Assembly (NCBI GenBank): GCA_036389455.1
Contig: DASVPW010000163.1
Location: forward strand, 1-64,000
Source: JAJKJG01 sp036389455
GTDB taxonomy: Bacteria > Pseudomonadota > Alphaproteobacteria > Rhizobiales > Beijerinckiaceae
Direction: 5' to 3'
DNA: 64,000 bases
Below the pieces are notes generated by a model that was not told the origin of the DNA, did not search any database, and saw only the letters and a program-made list of their open reading frames with translations. This document shows positions 18,062 through 27,266 of this stretch, one piece after another. Position numbers and translations under genes: made by a program. Numbering within the stretch: the first letter of the stretch is position 1; the number at the start of each line of letters is the position of its first letter.

Positions 18062-18889
18062 TCAGGTCTGCCAGGAGCGCGGCATCGGCCGGCCGCGGAA
18101 GCGTTCGAGAAAGCGGGCGAGGTCGGCGCGGAGCGCCTGCGGATCGGGCGAGAGGAAGCGTGCAACCAGCATGCCGTTCCAGGCGCTCGCGCCGCATTCG
18201 GAGCGGGCGTCGTCGAGGGCCGCGCGGGCATCGTCGCGCCGCGTCTCCGCGTCGGGAGCGACGTGCAGCACGGTCGCGAGCGCCCGTGCGCCGTTGCCCA
18301 CCGCCTTACGGGCGAGGGTATTTTGGATCGCCCCGTCGAGCCGTACGTCCTCGGCAAGGACGAGGCGAGCGTCCCGGCGCACCCGCCAGCGGTCCCGGAA
18401 GGCGCCGCTCTCAAGAATCTCGCCCCGGGCGACGCGGCCGAAGACCACGGATTCGACGAGGGTGAGCGAGGCGTCGCCCGCCATGGCGACGTCGAGAGTG
18501 CGCCGCAGGCGCGCGCCGTCGAAGAGGATCTGCTCCTGGGGGAGCCACTCGAGGCGGCTGGCGGAGGCGAGAACGAGCCTGACGGCGACCTCGGCGTCCG
18601 GGCCGTCGGAGCGGTAGGCTTTCTCGGCGGCCTGCGTCGTGAGGACCGCCGCGGCGCCCTCCCGCAAGGAGGCCTCGACCGCCATGCGGTCGCCTCCGGC
18701 CATGCCGCCGCCGGTGTTGATGAGCACCCCCTCGCAGGCGCCGCCAGCGTTCGGGAAGCGGATCCGGTAGCCGCCGCTCTCGGCGACGACGAGGGGAGCG
18801 GAGCCCCGTGCCGTCCGCCCGATCTCCACCCGCACGCCGCCCGCCGCGCGGACGAAGGCCGGCAGCGCCTGGGAGAGAGGCGTCTTCAT
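18062..18889 (-). CDS. ureD: Urease accessory protein UreD
   Basis: Scaffold protein that binds apo-urease and recruits UreF and UreG, 275 residues. The family core is clear: GACEGVLINTGGGMAGGDRM, TTQAAEKAYRS and the central RLEWLPQEQILFDGARLRR. The frame is open to an ATG at 18967, but the extra 26 residues are not typical of UreD. I chose the ATG at 18889 (another at 18895), none with a strong RBS. The 96-bp gap to guaD holds nothing else I can name. First gene of the urease set. Confidence 0.9.
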   Translation of the reverse strand: MKTPLSQALPAFVRAAGGVRVEIGRTARGSAPLVVAESGGYRIRFPNAGGACEGVLINTGGGMAGGDRMAVEASLREGAAAVLTTQAAEKAYRSDGPDAEVAVRLVLASASRLEWLPQEQILFDGARLRRTLDVAMAGDASLTLVESVVFGRVARGEILESGAFRDRWRVRRDARLVLAEDVRLDGAIQNTLARKAVGNGARALATVLHVAPDAETRRDDARAALDDARSECGASAWNGMLVARFLSPDPQALRADLARFLERFRGRPMPRSWQT

Positions 18890-18985
18890 GAGCATCGCCG
18901 TACCATCGCCGCCAAGGGCGAAGCCTGCAAGCTGGAGGGCGGCCCGGACTGCCTCGGCAACGGGCATCTGCTGCCCGCAAAGGCG

Positions 18986-19468
18986 TCAATAGGCGATCCG
19001 GTCGGCCTTCTTCATCCACTCGGCGAAGACCGCCTTCGCCTCGTCGAGGGGCGCGTGCCGCATCGGCAGGACGCGGTCGGCGGGGGCTTTCGGGATCTCG
19101 TCGTAGAGGAAGGCGTCGTCGAAGCCGATCGCGGCGGCATCCTGGCGGGTGTTGGCGTAGACGACGCCGGAGAGGCGGGCCCAGTAGGCCGAGGCGAGGC
19201 ACATCGGGCAGGGCTCGCAGCTCGCGTAGAGCACCGCGCCTTCGAGGGCGAAGGTGTCGACGGCCGCGCAGGCGCGGCGGATCGCGACCACCTCGGCGTG
19301 CGCCGTCGGGTCGTTCGTCGAGGTGACCTGGTTCCACCCTTCGGCCAGCACCTGCCCGTGGCGGACGATCACGGCTCCGAACGGCCCGCCTTCGCCGGCC
19401 GCCATGTGCTCCCGCGACAGCGCCACGGCGCGCTCAAGATGGCGGCGATCCTCCTCCGGAAGGCTCAT
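18986..19468 (-). CDS. guaD: Guanine deaminase (CDA-fold)
   Basis: Zinc enzyme of 160 residues converting guanine to xanthine and ammonia. It belongs to the cytidine/deoxycytidylate deaminase fold. Zinc ligands and catalytic Glu are H57 and E59 in TAHAEV, with C84 and C87 in SCEPCPMC. The C-terminal KKADRIAY end is typical of the GuaD branch. The ATG overlaps the xdhC stop (ATGA). Its product xanthine is the substrate of the adjacent xanthine dehydrogenase, so the operon order makes metabolic sense. A tRNA-adenosine deaminase (TadA) is the main alternative, less likely here. Confidence 0.87.
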   Translation of the reverse strand: MSLPEEDRRHLERAVALSREHMAAGEGGPFGAVIVRHGQVLAEGWNQVTSTNDPTAHAEVVAIRRACAAVDTFALEGAVLYASCEPCPMCLASAYWARLSGVVYANTRQDAAAIGFDDAFLYDEIPKAPADRVLPMRHAPLDEAKAVFAEWMKKADRIAY

Positions 19469-20319
19469 GCCGAGGCCCTTTGCGGGATCGGCGCTGCGGC
19501 CGACGCGGCGATGCGCTCCCGCTCGGCGAGAAGCTGCGCCGCGACCGAGGCCGCGATGACGGCGGGCTCCTTGGCCTTGATCCCCGGAACCCCGATCGGG
19601 CAGGCGAGCGCGCGGATACGCTCCTCGGCGATCCCGATCTCCCGGAAGCGCCGCGCGAAGCGGGCGCGCTTCGTCGCCGAACCGATCAGCCCGACGAAGG
19701 GGAAGCCGCGGCGGAGTGCCTCCGCCGTGACGGCGAGGTCGAGCGGATGCGAATGAGTCATGACGAGGACGAAGGCGTCGGCCGGCGCGCGGGCGAGCTC
19801 GGCCGCCGGATCGTCCGTGAGGACCGGGGTCGCATGGGCCGGGATATGCGGCGGGAAGGCGTCGTCGCGTCCGTCGATCCACCGCACCGCGAAGGGCAGC
19901 GACGCGAGCGCCAGGACCAGCGCCCGCCCGACATGCCCGGCGCCGAACAGGAGGAGGGGCGTGCGGCTCTCCTCCGGCTCTGCCGCCGCGAGGGCGGCGA
20001 GCGTCTCGGCGTCGCGGGCGTCGAAGGTCTCGACCAGGAGCGTCACCCGCCCGCCGCAGCATTGGCCGAGGTCGGGGCCGAGGACATGGTCTACGAATCG
20101 CGCCGGGCCTCTCCCCTGCGCGATCGCCTTGCGGGCGGCGGCGAGGGCCTGCCATTCGAGCGCGCCGCCCCCGATGGTGCCGTAAAAGGCGCCGTCCGGG
20201 CGCACGACCATGCGGGCGCCGGCCTCGCGCGGGACCGAGCCCTTGGTCGCGTGCACGGTGACGAGGGCCGCGGCGCCGTGCTCCGCGACGATGTCCTGGA
20301 GGCGGCGCCAGACCGTCAC
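19465..20319 (-). CDS. xdhC: Xanthine dehydrogenase accessory protein XdhC
   Basis: Chaperone that binds the molybdenum cofactor, protects it and inserts the sulfurated form into XdhB, 284 residues. It has the N-terminal XdhC domain (GSVPREAGARMVV, GTIGGGALEW, LGQCCGGRVTLLVE with a likely Moco-binding Cys) and a C-terminal Rossmann domain (LLFGAGHVGRALV, VMTHSHPLD, GLIGSATKRARF). The start overlaps the xdhB stop and the stop overlaps the guaD start, so translation is coupled at both ends. Confidence 0.93.
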   Translation of the reverse strand: MTVWRRLQDIVAEHGAAALVTVHATKGSVPREAGARMVVRPDGAFYGTIGGGALEWQALAAARKAIAQGRGPARFVDHVLGPDLGQCCGGRVTLLVETFDARDAETLAALAAAEPEESRTPLLLFGAGHVGRALVLALASLPFAVRWIDGRDDAFPPHIPAHATPVLTDDPAAELARAPADAFVLVMTHSHPLDLAVTAEALRRGFPFVGLIGSATKRARFARRFREIGIAEERIRALACPIGVPGIKAKEPAVIAASVAAQLLAERERIAASAAAPIPQRASA

Positions 20320-22814
20320 AGGTCCCTCCCCCGCGCCTCGCAGGCCCGAAGGATCGCCTCGGGCGTCGCCGGCGCGTCGAGCCGCACGGGCTTCTCGGGC
20401 GAGAGCGCATGCACCGCATCGCCGAGCGCGCAGAAGACGCTGATCGCGAGCATGAGCGGCGGCTCGCCGACCGCCTTCGAGCGGTAGATCGTGTCCTCGC
20501 GGTTATGGCCGGGATGGAGCGCGACGCGGAAGTCCGCCGGCACGTCGGAGGCGACCGGGATCTTGTAGGTCGAGGGCGCGTGGGTGAGGAGGCGCCCGTC
20601 CGCGTCGAAGACGAGCTCTTCGGTCGTGAGCCAGCCCATGCCCTGGACGAAGCCGCCCTCGATCTGGCCGACGTCGACGGCCGGGTTCAGGGAGCGCCCG
20701 CAGTCGTGCAGGATGTCGACGCGGGTGACACGGTTCTCGCCGGTGAGCGTGTCGATGACGACCTCGGCGCAGGCGGCCCCGTAGGCGAAGTAGAAGAACG
20801 GGCGCCCCCGGCCCTCAGCGCGGTCCCAGGTGATCTTCGGCGTCTTGTAGAACCCCGCCTCCGAGAGCTGGATCCGGCCCTCGATGCAGCGCCGCGCCAA
20901 TTCCCCGAAGCCGAGGCTCTCGTTGCCGGCGAAGACCCGGTCGTCGCGGAAGACGACCTCCGTCTCGGGCACGCCGCAGATCTGCGCGGCGTGGGCCGCC
21001 ATGCGCCGCTTGATCGCCACCGCCGCGAGCCGCGCCGCCATGCCGTTGAGGTCGGAGCCGGCCGAGGCCGCGGTCGCGGAGGTGTTCGGCACCTTGCCCG
21101 TGGAGGTCGCGGTGATGCGCACGCGCTCGAGCGCGATGCCGAACTCCTCCGCCACCACCTGCGCGACTTTGACGTGGAGGCCCTGCCCCATCTCGGTGCC
21201 GCCGTGGTTCAGGTGCACCGAGCCGTCCTGGTAGACGTGCACCAGGGCGCCGGCCTGGTTGAGGTGGGTCAGCGTGAAGCTGATGCCGAACTTGACCGGC
21301 GTGAGCGCGATGCCGCGCTTCAGGAATCGGGAGCTTGCATTAAAGTCGGCGATGTCCAGGCGGCGCGCGCGGTAATCCGAGGTCCGCTCCAGCGCCCGCA
21401 GGATGTCGTGGAGCGTGTCGGTATCCTCCACCGTCATGCCGTAGGGCGTCAGATCCCGACCGGGCCGGTAGAGGTTGGCGTAGCGCACGTCGAGGGGATC
21501 GCGCTTGAGCGCCCGCGCGATACGGTCGATCGCCTGCTCGATCACGAGCATCCCTTGCGGCCCGCCGAAGCCACGGAAGGCGGTGTTCGAGACCGTGTCG
21601 GTCTTGAGCCGCTTCGAGGCGATGCGCGCCGCCGGCAGGAAATAGGCGTTGTCGGAATGCAGCATGGTGCGGTCGACGACGCCTTGCGAGAGGTCGGCCG
21701 AATAGCCGCAGCGGGCGAGATGCTCGACGGCGTAACCGAGGATGCGCCCCTCGTCGTCGAAGCCGACGCGCCAGTCGGAGCGGAAATCGTGCCGCTTGCC
21801 GGTGAGGAGAAAATCGTCGTCGCGGTCGAGGCGGACCTTGCACGGGCGCCCCGTCGCGCGCGCGGCGAGCGCCGCGAGCGCGGCCCACTGCGTCGCCTGG
21901 CTCTCCTTGCCGCCGAAAGCCCCGCCCATGCGCCGGACCTCGCAGGTGACGTAGGCGTCGGGCAGGCCGAGCACGCGGGCGACGACGTGCTGCACCTCGG
22001 TCGGGTGCTGCGTCGAGGAGAAGACGTGCATCGCCCCGTCCTCGCCCGGCACGGCGAGCGCCGCCTGGCCCTCGAGGTAGAAGTGCTCCTGCCCGCCGAC
22101 GCGGAACGAGCCTTCGAGCCGCCGCGGCGCTGCGGCGATGGCAGCCTCCGCGTCGCCCTCACCGAAGGCGTAGTCCGGCAGCACCGTCTCGCCCCGCGCG
22201 AGCGCGTCCTCGACGGTGACGCTCGGGCGCTCCGCCGCGACCTCCACGGCGGCGAGCCGCGCGGCGCGGCGCGCTGCGTCGCGCGTCACCGCCGCGACGG
22301 CGAAGAGGGCCTGGCCGTGGAACCCGATCCTGTCCGTGGCGAACAGCGGGTCGTCGCCGAAGGCGGGAGAAACGTCGTTCCGGCCCGGGATGTCTGCCGC
22401 CGTCAGCACGGCGACGACGCCCGGCGCCGCGCGCACCTTTTCGATGTCGAGGGCGACGAGCCGTCCCCGCGCCTTCGGGGCCATGCCGACCGCGACGTGC
22501 AGCGTGCCCTCGGGCTCGCGGATGTCGTCGACGTACTCGGCCGTCCCCTGTACGTGCTTTAAGGCCGAGTCGTGCGGCATGGCGCGGTGGATGTGGCGCA
22601 GCGCCTCCCCTTCCCCTTGCGGGGAGGGCGGACTCGGGCGAAGCCCGAGCCGGGTGGGAGTCGCGGGCATGGAGCCCGGTGCCGTAGAAACGGGCGCCGG
22701 ATCGGCAGCTCGGACAAGCTCCGAAGCCTGGGTTCCGGCCCTTCGCCCCCCCTCCCTACCCTCCCCCGCAAGGGGGGGTTTTGGAGCGGCGCCCGGCCCA
22801 ATGGTCTCGTCCAC
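20316..22814 (-). CDS. xdhB: Xanthine dehydrogenase, molybdopterin subunit XdhB
   Basis: Catalytic subunit oxidising hypoxanthine and xanthine to urate, 832 residues with the GTG start. Moco-binding motifs include GGAFGGKE, RGFGGPQG and the active-site Glu E784 in KAVGEPP. The family normally begins near residue 75 (HRAMPHDSALKHVQG). The first ~75 residues are mostly translated palindromic repeat. The GTG at 22814 has a GGAG RBS overlapping the end of xdhA, 4 bp after its stop, and the frame runs through the repeat without a stop. A later start (ATG at 22580) has no visible RBS. Confidence 0.93.
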   Translation of the reverse strand: MDETIGPGAAPKPPLAGEGREGGRRAGTQASELVRAADPAPVSTAPGSMPATPTRLGLRPSPPSPQGEGEALRHIHRAMPHDSALKHVQGTAEYVDDIREPEGTLHVAVGMAPKARGRLVALDIEKVRAAPGVVAVLTAADIPGRNDVSPAFGDDPLFATDRIGFHGQALFAVAAVTRDAARRAARLAAVEVAAERPSVTVEDALARGETVLPDYAFGEGDAEAAIAAAPRRLEGSFRVGGQEHFYLEGQAALAVPGEDGAMHVFSSTQHPTEVQHVVARVLGLPDAYVTCEVRRMGGAFGGKESQATQWAALAALAARATGRPCKVRLDRDDDFLLTGKRHDFRSDWRVGFDDEGRILGYAVEHLARCGYSADLSQGVVDRTMLHSDNAYFLPAARIASKRLKTDTVSNTAFRGFGGPQGMLVIEQAIDRIARALKRDPLDVRYANLYRPGRDLTPYGMTVEDTDTLHDILRALERTSDYRARRLDIADFNASSRFLKRGIALTPVKFGISFTLTHLNQAGALVHVYQDGSVHLNHGGTEMGQGLHVKVAQVVAEEFGIALERVRITATSTGKVPNTSATAASAGSDLNGMAARLAAVAIKRRMAAHAAQICGVPETEVVFRDDRVFAGNESLGFGELARRCIEGRIQLSEAGFYKTPKITWDRAEGRGRPFFYFAYGAACAEVVIDTLTGENRVTRVDILHDCGRSLNPAVDVGQIEGGFVQGMGWLTTEELVFDADGRLLTHAPSTYKIPVASDVPADFRVALHPGHNREDTIYRSKAVGEPPLMLAISVFCALGDAVHALSPEKPVRLDAPATPEAILRACEARGRDL
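22609..22790. repeat. Palindromic repeat inside the xdhB reading frame
   Basis: Long imperfect inverted repeat whose ends are CTCCCCTTCCCCTTGCGGGG near 22609 and a matching CCCTCCCCCGCAAGGGGGGG near 22770. An inner GACTCGGGC/GCCCGAGCC hairpin is also present. It encodes about residues 9-68 of XdhB (PPLAGEGREGG... PSPPSPQGEGE), a low-complexity peptide typical of translated intergenic repeats. Confidence 0.7.
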
Positions 22815-22818
22815 GGCC

Positions 22819-24315
22819 CTACTCCGCCGCCTGCAGCTCGCGCCGGCCGGCGATACGAGTCTCGCGCGTGTCGCCCGCCGCGATCTCGGTCAGCGTCTTG
22901 AACAGGAGATTGCGCGCGGCGAGGGCGCGGTAGCTGGCCGAGGCGCGATGGTCGGTGAGCGGCGTGAAATCGCGGGACAGCGCCGAAAGCGCGGCCTCCC
23001 AGGAGCCCTCGTCGTCGAGAATGGCGCCGGCGAGCGCCGCCTCCGCGTGGCCTGCGCGTTTCGGGATCTCCGCCATGCCGCCGTAGGCGATGCGGGCTTG
23101 CGTGATGCGGCGGCCGTCGAGGCTGAGCCTGAAAGCGCCCATCACGGCTGAGATGTCCTCGTCGAAGCGCTTCGAGACCTTGTGGCAGCGGAACGCCTCG
23201 CTGCTCCTCAGCTTGCGCACGATCACGCGGCGGACGAACTCGCCGGGCGCACGGTCCTGCCGGCGGTAGGCGAGGAAGAAATTGTCGAGGGGGAGAGCGC
23301 GGAGGTGCGCGCCCTTGCGCAGCTCCAGGGTCGCCTCAAGGGCCAGAAGGGCCGGGGCGAGGTCGCCGATGGGGGAGCCGTTGGCGATGTTGCCGCCGAC
23401 CGTGCCGGCGGCCCTGACCTGCGCGCCGCCGAAGCGGCGCATCAGCTCGCCGAGGTCGGGATCGAGGCTGGCGAGCGCCGCATGGGCGCGGGCGTGGGTG
23501 ACGGTCGCGCCGAGGGACAGCGCGTCCGCGCCGTCCTCGATGCGGTCGAGCTCCTTCACCCGGCCGAGCCAGATCACCTTGTCGATCTCGGCCATGGCCT
23601 TGGTGATCCACAGCCCCACGTCGGTGCAGCCCGCGACGAGCGTGGCGTCGGGATAGGCTTCGTAGAGACGGCTGAGCGCATCCTCGGTCGCGGGCGCCGC
23701 GAAGAAGCGGGTCTCGTCGCCGACGAAGAGGTCGGCGCCGTCATCCAGCGCGGCGAGCGCGGCTTGCGTCGCGGCGCGCCGCTCCGCGAAGCGGTCCCGC
23801 GGCGGCGCCGCGCAGGCCTCGAGCGCGGCGTCGACGATCGGGCGATATCCGGTGCAGCGGCAGAGATTCCCGGCGAGCGCGTCGTCGGCGGCCTCGCGGC
23901 CCACGGGCCTAGGACCGTGATGGAGGGCGAAGAGGCTCATCACGATCCCGGGGGTGCAGAAGCCGCATTGCGAGCCGTGATGGGCCACCATCGCGGCCTG
24001 CACCGGATGCAAGGCCTCCTCGCCCGCGAGGTCCTCGACCGTGATCACCTCGGCGCCGTCGACCTGGCCGAGGAGGAGGATGCAGGCGTTCACCGGCTCG
24101 TAGGCGAGCCGGCCCTCGCGCCGGCGCGCCAACACCACCGTGCAGGCGCCGCAGTCGCCCTCGGCGCAGCCTTCCTTAGTGCCGAGGCTGCGCTCGGTCA
24201 GGCGCAAGTGGTCGAGCAGGGTCGTGCGCGGGGTAAAGCCGGACGTCTCAACGACCCGGCCGCGTCGCAGGAAGCGGATGGACCCTCTCACGCTCGCTCG
24301 TCCCTCTCGGGCCAT
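22819..24315 (-). CDS. xdhA: Xanthine dehydrogenase, Fe-S/FAD subunit XdhA
   Basis: Electron-transfer subunit of 498 residues. The plant-type [2Fe-2S] domain has C50, C55, C58 and C78. The second [2Fe-2S] domain has C117, C120, C152 and C154 (CGFCTPG and CRCTGYRPI). An FAD domain follows (LVAGCTDVGLWITK, GTVGGNIANGSPIGD) and a CO-dehydrogenase-flavoprotein C-terminal domain. I give the ATG at 24315. A GTG at 24291 is nearly as good, because the fold begins at GSIRFLRRG just after it. It starts 35 bp after the PfkB stop and leads xdhA-xdhB-xdhC-guaD. Confidence 0.93.
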   Translation of the reverse strand: MAREGRASVRGSIRFLRRGRVVETSGFTPRTTLLDHLRLTERSLGTKEGCAEGDCGACTVVLARRREGRLAYEPVNACILLLGQVDGAEVITVEDLAGEEALHPVQAAMVAHHGSQCGFCTPGIVMSLFALHHGPRPVGREAADDALAGNLCRCTGYRPIVDAALEACAAPPRDRFAERRAATQAALAALDDGADLFVGDETRFFAAPATEDALSRLYEAYPDATLVAGCTDVGLWITKAMAEIDKVIWLGRVKELDRIEDGADALSLGATVTHARAHAALASLDPDLGELMRRFGGAQVRAAGTVGGNIANGSPIGDLAPALLALEATLELRKGAHLRALPLDNFFLAYRRQDRAPGEFVRRVIVRKLRSSEAFRCHKVSKRFDEDISAVMGAFRLSLDGRRITQARIAYGGMAEIPKRAGHAEAALAGAILDDEGSWEAALSALSRDFTPLTDHRASASYRALAARNLLFKTLTEIAAGDTRETRIAGRRELQAAE

Positions 24316-24350
24316 CGGCCCAGCCGGGCAGGATGGCCGAGCCGGACCCT

Positions 24351-25262
24351 TTAGCCAACCCGGGCGATGTCGCAGGCGGAGAGAAAAGCCTCGACCTCGG
24401 CGCGGCTCGGGGCGCCGTCGCGGCCGCCGAAGCGGGTGCACTTGATCGCGGCCGCCGCCGAGGCGAAGCGCACGGCGGCGCGCTCGTCCAAGCCCTCGGC
24501 CAGCGCGAGCGCGAAAGCGCCGTGCCAAACGTCGCCGGCGCCGAGGGTATCCACGGCCTCGACCGGGAATGCGGGCGCGTGGACGACCGCGCCGCCCTCC
24601 CGGAAGAAGACGCCTTCGGCCCCGTTCGTCACGGCGACAAAGGCGCGGGCCGGCAGCGCGAGCGCCGCGAGTCCCGCGCGAGGATCGTCGAGGCCGGTGA
24701 GGTCGCGTAAGCCCTGCAGGGAGAAGGCGACGTGGGTGGCAAGCTCGAGAAGCTCCGGGCGCTCCTCGGGTGCGCGGTCGGCGTCGAGCACCGCCGGCAC
24801 GCCGGCCGCGCGGGCGAGCCCGAAGAGATGTGCTGAGCCCGCCTGCCAGCGGGTGTCACCGAGGACCGCGCCGACGCCGGCCGGCAGGCGGTCCGGGAGG
24901 CGCTCCGTCGAGCCCGGCAGCTCCGGATCAGAATGGGAGATCACGATGCGCTCGCCCGCGCGGTCGACGAGGATCGCCGAGAGCGGCGAGCGCTTGCCCT
25001 CGACCCGGCGGACGCCGGCGCAGTCGACCCCCTCGCGCTCCAGTCCCGCGACGATGTCGTCGCCGATGCGGTCGTCGCCGAGCTCCCCGAGGAAGCCGGC
25101 ATCGCCGCCGAGCCGGGCGACGGCGACGGCCGCGTTCGCCGCCGTGCCGCCGGTCGTGACGACGAGGTCCGCGGCGCGGTACTTCTCGGGCGCCGTCGGC
25201 ATCGCGTCGAGGGCGAACACCTGGTCGAGGGTCGCGATGCCGATGCAGAGGATGCGGGTCAA
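24351..25262 (-). CDS. PfkB-family carbohydrate/nucleoside kinase
   Basis: Ribokinase-fold kinase of 303 residues. Motifs are the N-terminal GGTAANAAVAVARLGG (38-53), the anion-hole/catalytic DTLGAGDVWHGAF with base D244, and VTNGAEGVFF. It starts at a TTG 4 bp after the glyoxalase gene; no ATG or GTG fits the frame. The substrate could be a sugar, ketohexose or nucleoside. Placement before xanthine dehydrogenase makes a nucleoside conceivable, but the N-terminus (CIGIATLDQVFAL) is closer to sulfofructose/ketohexokinase-like members. I cannot decide. Confidence 0.85.
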   Translation of the reverse strand: MTRILCIGIATLDQVFALDAMPTAPEKYRAADLVVTTGGTAANAAVAVARLGGDAGFLGELGDDRIGDDIVAGLEREGVDCAGVRRVEGKRSPLSAILVDRAGERIVISHSDPELPGSTERLPDRLPAGVGAVLGDTRWQAGSAHLFGLARAAGVPAVLDADRAPEERPELLELATHVAFSLQGLRDLTGLDDPRAGLAALALPARAFVAVTNGAEGVFFREGGAVVHAPAFPVEAVDTLGAGDVWHGAFALALAEGLDERAAVRFASAAAAIKCTRFGGRDGAPSRAEVEAFLSACDIARVG

Positions 25263-25266
25263 CCCC

Positions 25267-25713
25267 TCACCATACCCCCGTGTTCGGCATCGAGGCCCAC
25301 GGCTCCGCCGGGGGCTTCGGCGCGCCGCGCTGGAGGAGCTCGATCGAGATGTCGTCGGGGGATCGGATGAAGGCCATGTTGCCGTCGCGCGGCGGGCGGT
25401 TGATGGTGACGCCCGCCTCCATGAGCCTGCGGCAGGTCTCGTAGATGTCGTCGACCCGGTAGGCGAGGTGGCCGAAGTTGCGCCCGCCCTGGTACGCGTG
25501 CTCGTCCCAATTGTAGGTGAGCTCGACGAGCGGCGCCTTCGTCTCTCGCGCCCGGTCGAGGTCGTCGGGGGCGGCGAGGAAGACGAGGGTGTAGCGGCCC
25601 TTCTCGTTCTCGACCCGGCGGGTTTCGACAAGCCCGAGCTTGTTGCAGTAGAAGTCGAGGGACTTCTCCAGGTCCGCGACCCGGACCATCGTGTGCAGGT
25701 ATTCGAGGCCCAT
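25267..25713 (-). CDS. gloA: Lactoylglutathione lyase (glyoxalase I)
   Basis: VOC-fold metalloenzyme isomerising the methylglyoxal-glutathione hemithioacetal, 148 residues. The four metal ligands of GloA are in place: H7 (YLHTMVRV), E64 (LVELTYNW), H82 (FGHLAYRV) and E125 (ISIELLQ). FYCNKLGL and NPP-like surroundings fit GloA over other VOC members. It starts 71 bp from the divergent cation-efflux gene; that short gap must hold both promoters. It heads the long minus-strand run that continues into the PfkB, xanthine dehydrogenase and urease genes. Confidence 0.92.
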   Translation of the reverse strand: MGLEYLHTMVRVADLEKSLDFYCNKLGLVETRRVENEKGRYTLVFLAAPDDLDRARETKAPLVELTYNWDEHAYQGGRNFGHLAYRVDDIYETCRRLMEAGVTINRPPRDGNMAFIRSPDDISIELLQRGAPKPPAEPWASMPNTGVW

Positions 25714-25784
25714 GCGGCATCTCCCGTGAGCGGCTGAGTGCCCCTACATCGGCCAAACGGCGGCGGCTGAAAAGAGGCTCCTTC

Positions 25785-27236
25785 ATGGACGACACGACCC
25801 GCATCGCGGCGGCGCCTGACCGGTCCGTCCCGGAGCAGCGCAAGGAGAAGGCCGCGGTGTGGTCCATCGTGGCGAGCGCCGCCATCACCCTCGGCAAGGG
25901 CGCGGCCGGGATCGCGACGGGGTCGCTCGCGCTGATCTCCGACGCCGCGCACAGCCTCCTCGACGTCGCCGCGACGACGATGACGTGGCTCGCGATCCGC
26001 GCCGCCCACAAGCCCGCGGACGAGGAGCACCACTACGGCCACGGCAAGGTCGAGTCGCTCGCCGCCCTGATCGAGACGGCGTTCCTGTTCGTGCTGTCGG
26101 GGGCGGTCGCCTTCGAGGGCGTGCGGCGGCTGTGGGCGAGGGAGACGGACGTGACGTTCGGCTGGGCCGCGGTCGGCGTGCTCCTCGCCTCGATCGCGAT
26201 CGACGCCTGGCGCTGGCGCTCGCTCGTCCGCGTCGCCCGCGAGACCGGCAGCGAGGCGCTCGAAGCCGACGCGCTGCACTTCTCGTCCGATCTTGTCAAC
26301 TCGGTGCTGGTGCTCGCGGCGCTCGGCGCCGCGGCCGCCGGCTACCCGCAGGTCGATTCGCTCGTCGCGATCGGGGTCGCGGTTTTCATCGCCGTCGCGG
26401 GCTTCCGCCTCGCCCGGCGCACGCTCGCGACGCTCCTCGACACGGCGCCGAAGGGCTTGGCCGAGCAGGTCCGTGCCCACGCCGAGGGCGTGTCCGGCGT
26501 GGTCTCGGTCGAGCGGGTGAGGGTGCGCCCGGCCGGCGGGCGGGCGATCGGCGAGGTGCTCGTCACCGTGTCGCGCACGCTGCCGCTCGAGCGCGTCGCC
26601 GCGATCAAGCAGAGGATCGCGGCGGCGGTCGCGCGGGACCTGCCGGACGCCGAGCTCACCATCACGGCGGATCCGGTCCAGCTCGACGACGAGTCGATCA
26701 TGGAGCGGGTGATGCTGACCGGGGCGCGGCTGCGCGTGCCGGTCCATCACATCACGGTGCAGAACCTCGAAGGCCGGATGTCGGTGAGCTTCGACGTGGA
26801 GGTCGACGGCGCCATGAGCCTCGCCCAGGCGCACGAGGTCGCGGACCGGCTCGAGGCCGCGATCCAGGAGGAGCTGGGACCCCAGGTCGAGGTCGAGAGC
26901 CACATCGAGCCGCTCGCCGTCGGCCACCTCGAAGGCCGCGAGGCCGACGCCGCGACGGTCGCCCGCGTCGCCTCGACGCTCGCCGCCAACACCGTGGAGG
27001 GGCCGATCCGGGAGGTGCACAACGTGAGGGTCCGCGAGACCCCGTCGGGGCTCGTCGTGAACTACCACTGCCGGGTCGATCCGGAGCTCGACGTCGCCGC
27101 CGTGCACGAGCTCGTGGACGGCCTCGAGCGCCGCGTGCGGCGCGAGCATGGTGAGATCCTGCGCGTCGTCGGTCACGCCGAGCCCCTCGGCGCCGCTGAA
27201 ACCCCGCGTTGCGCCGCATGCACGGCTCGGCCATAA
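25785..27236 (+). CDS. Cation diffusion facilitator with three C-terminal domains
   Basis: Inner-membrane divalent cation/proton antiporter, 483 residues (typical CDF about 300-380). The transmembrane part (about 25-210) has both HxxxD metal pairs: H56-D60 (SDAAHSLLD) and H165-D169 (ALHFSSD). A His-rich EEHHYGHGK loop is present. The cytoplasmic part appears to hold three successive ferredoxin-like dimerisation units (about 215-295, 300-375 and 385-460; normally one). This expansion is uncommon. Zn, Co, Ni, Fe or Mn are possible ions; the sequence does not decide. Confidence 0.9.
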   Translation: MDDTTRIAAAPDRSVPEQRKEKAAVWSIVASAAITLGKGAAGIATGSLALISDAAHSLLDVAATTMTWLAIRAAHKPADEEHHYGHGKVESLAALIETAFLFVLSGAVAFEGVRRLWARETDVTFGWAAVGVLLASIAIDAWRWRSLVRVARETGSEALEADALHFSSDLVNSVLVLAALGAAAAGYPQVDSLVAIGVAVFIAVAGFRLARRTLATLLDTAPKGLAEQVRAHAEGVSGVVSVERVRVRPAGGRAIGEVLVTVSRTLPLERVAAIKQRIAAAVARDLPDAELTITADPVQLDDESIMERVMLTGARLRVPVHHITVQNLEGRMSVSFDVEVDGAMSLAQAHEVADRLEAAIQEELGPQVEVESHIEPLAVGHLEGREADAATVARVASTLAANTVEGPIREVHNVRVRETPSGLVVNYHCRVDPELDVAAVHELVDGLERRVRREHGEILRVVGHAEPLGAAETPRCAACTARP

Positions 27237-27266
27237 GGCGGCCCAAACCCTTCCGGAACCCGGCGC

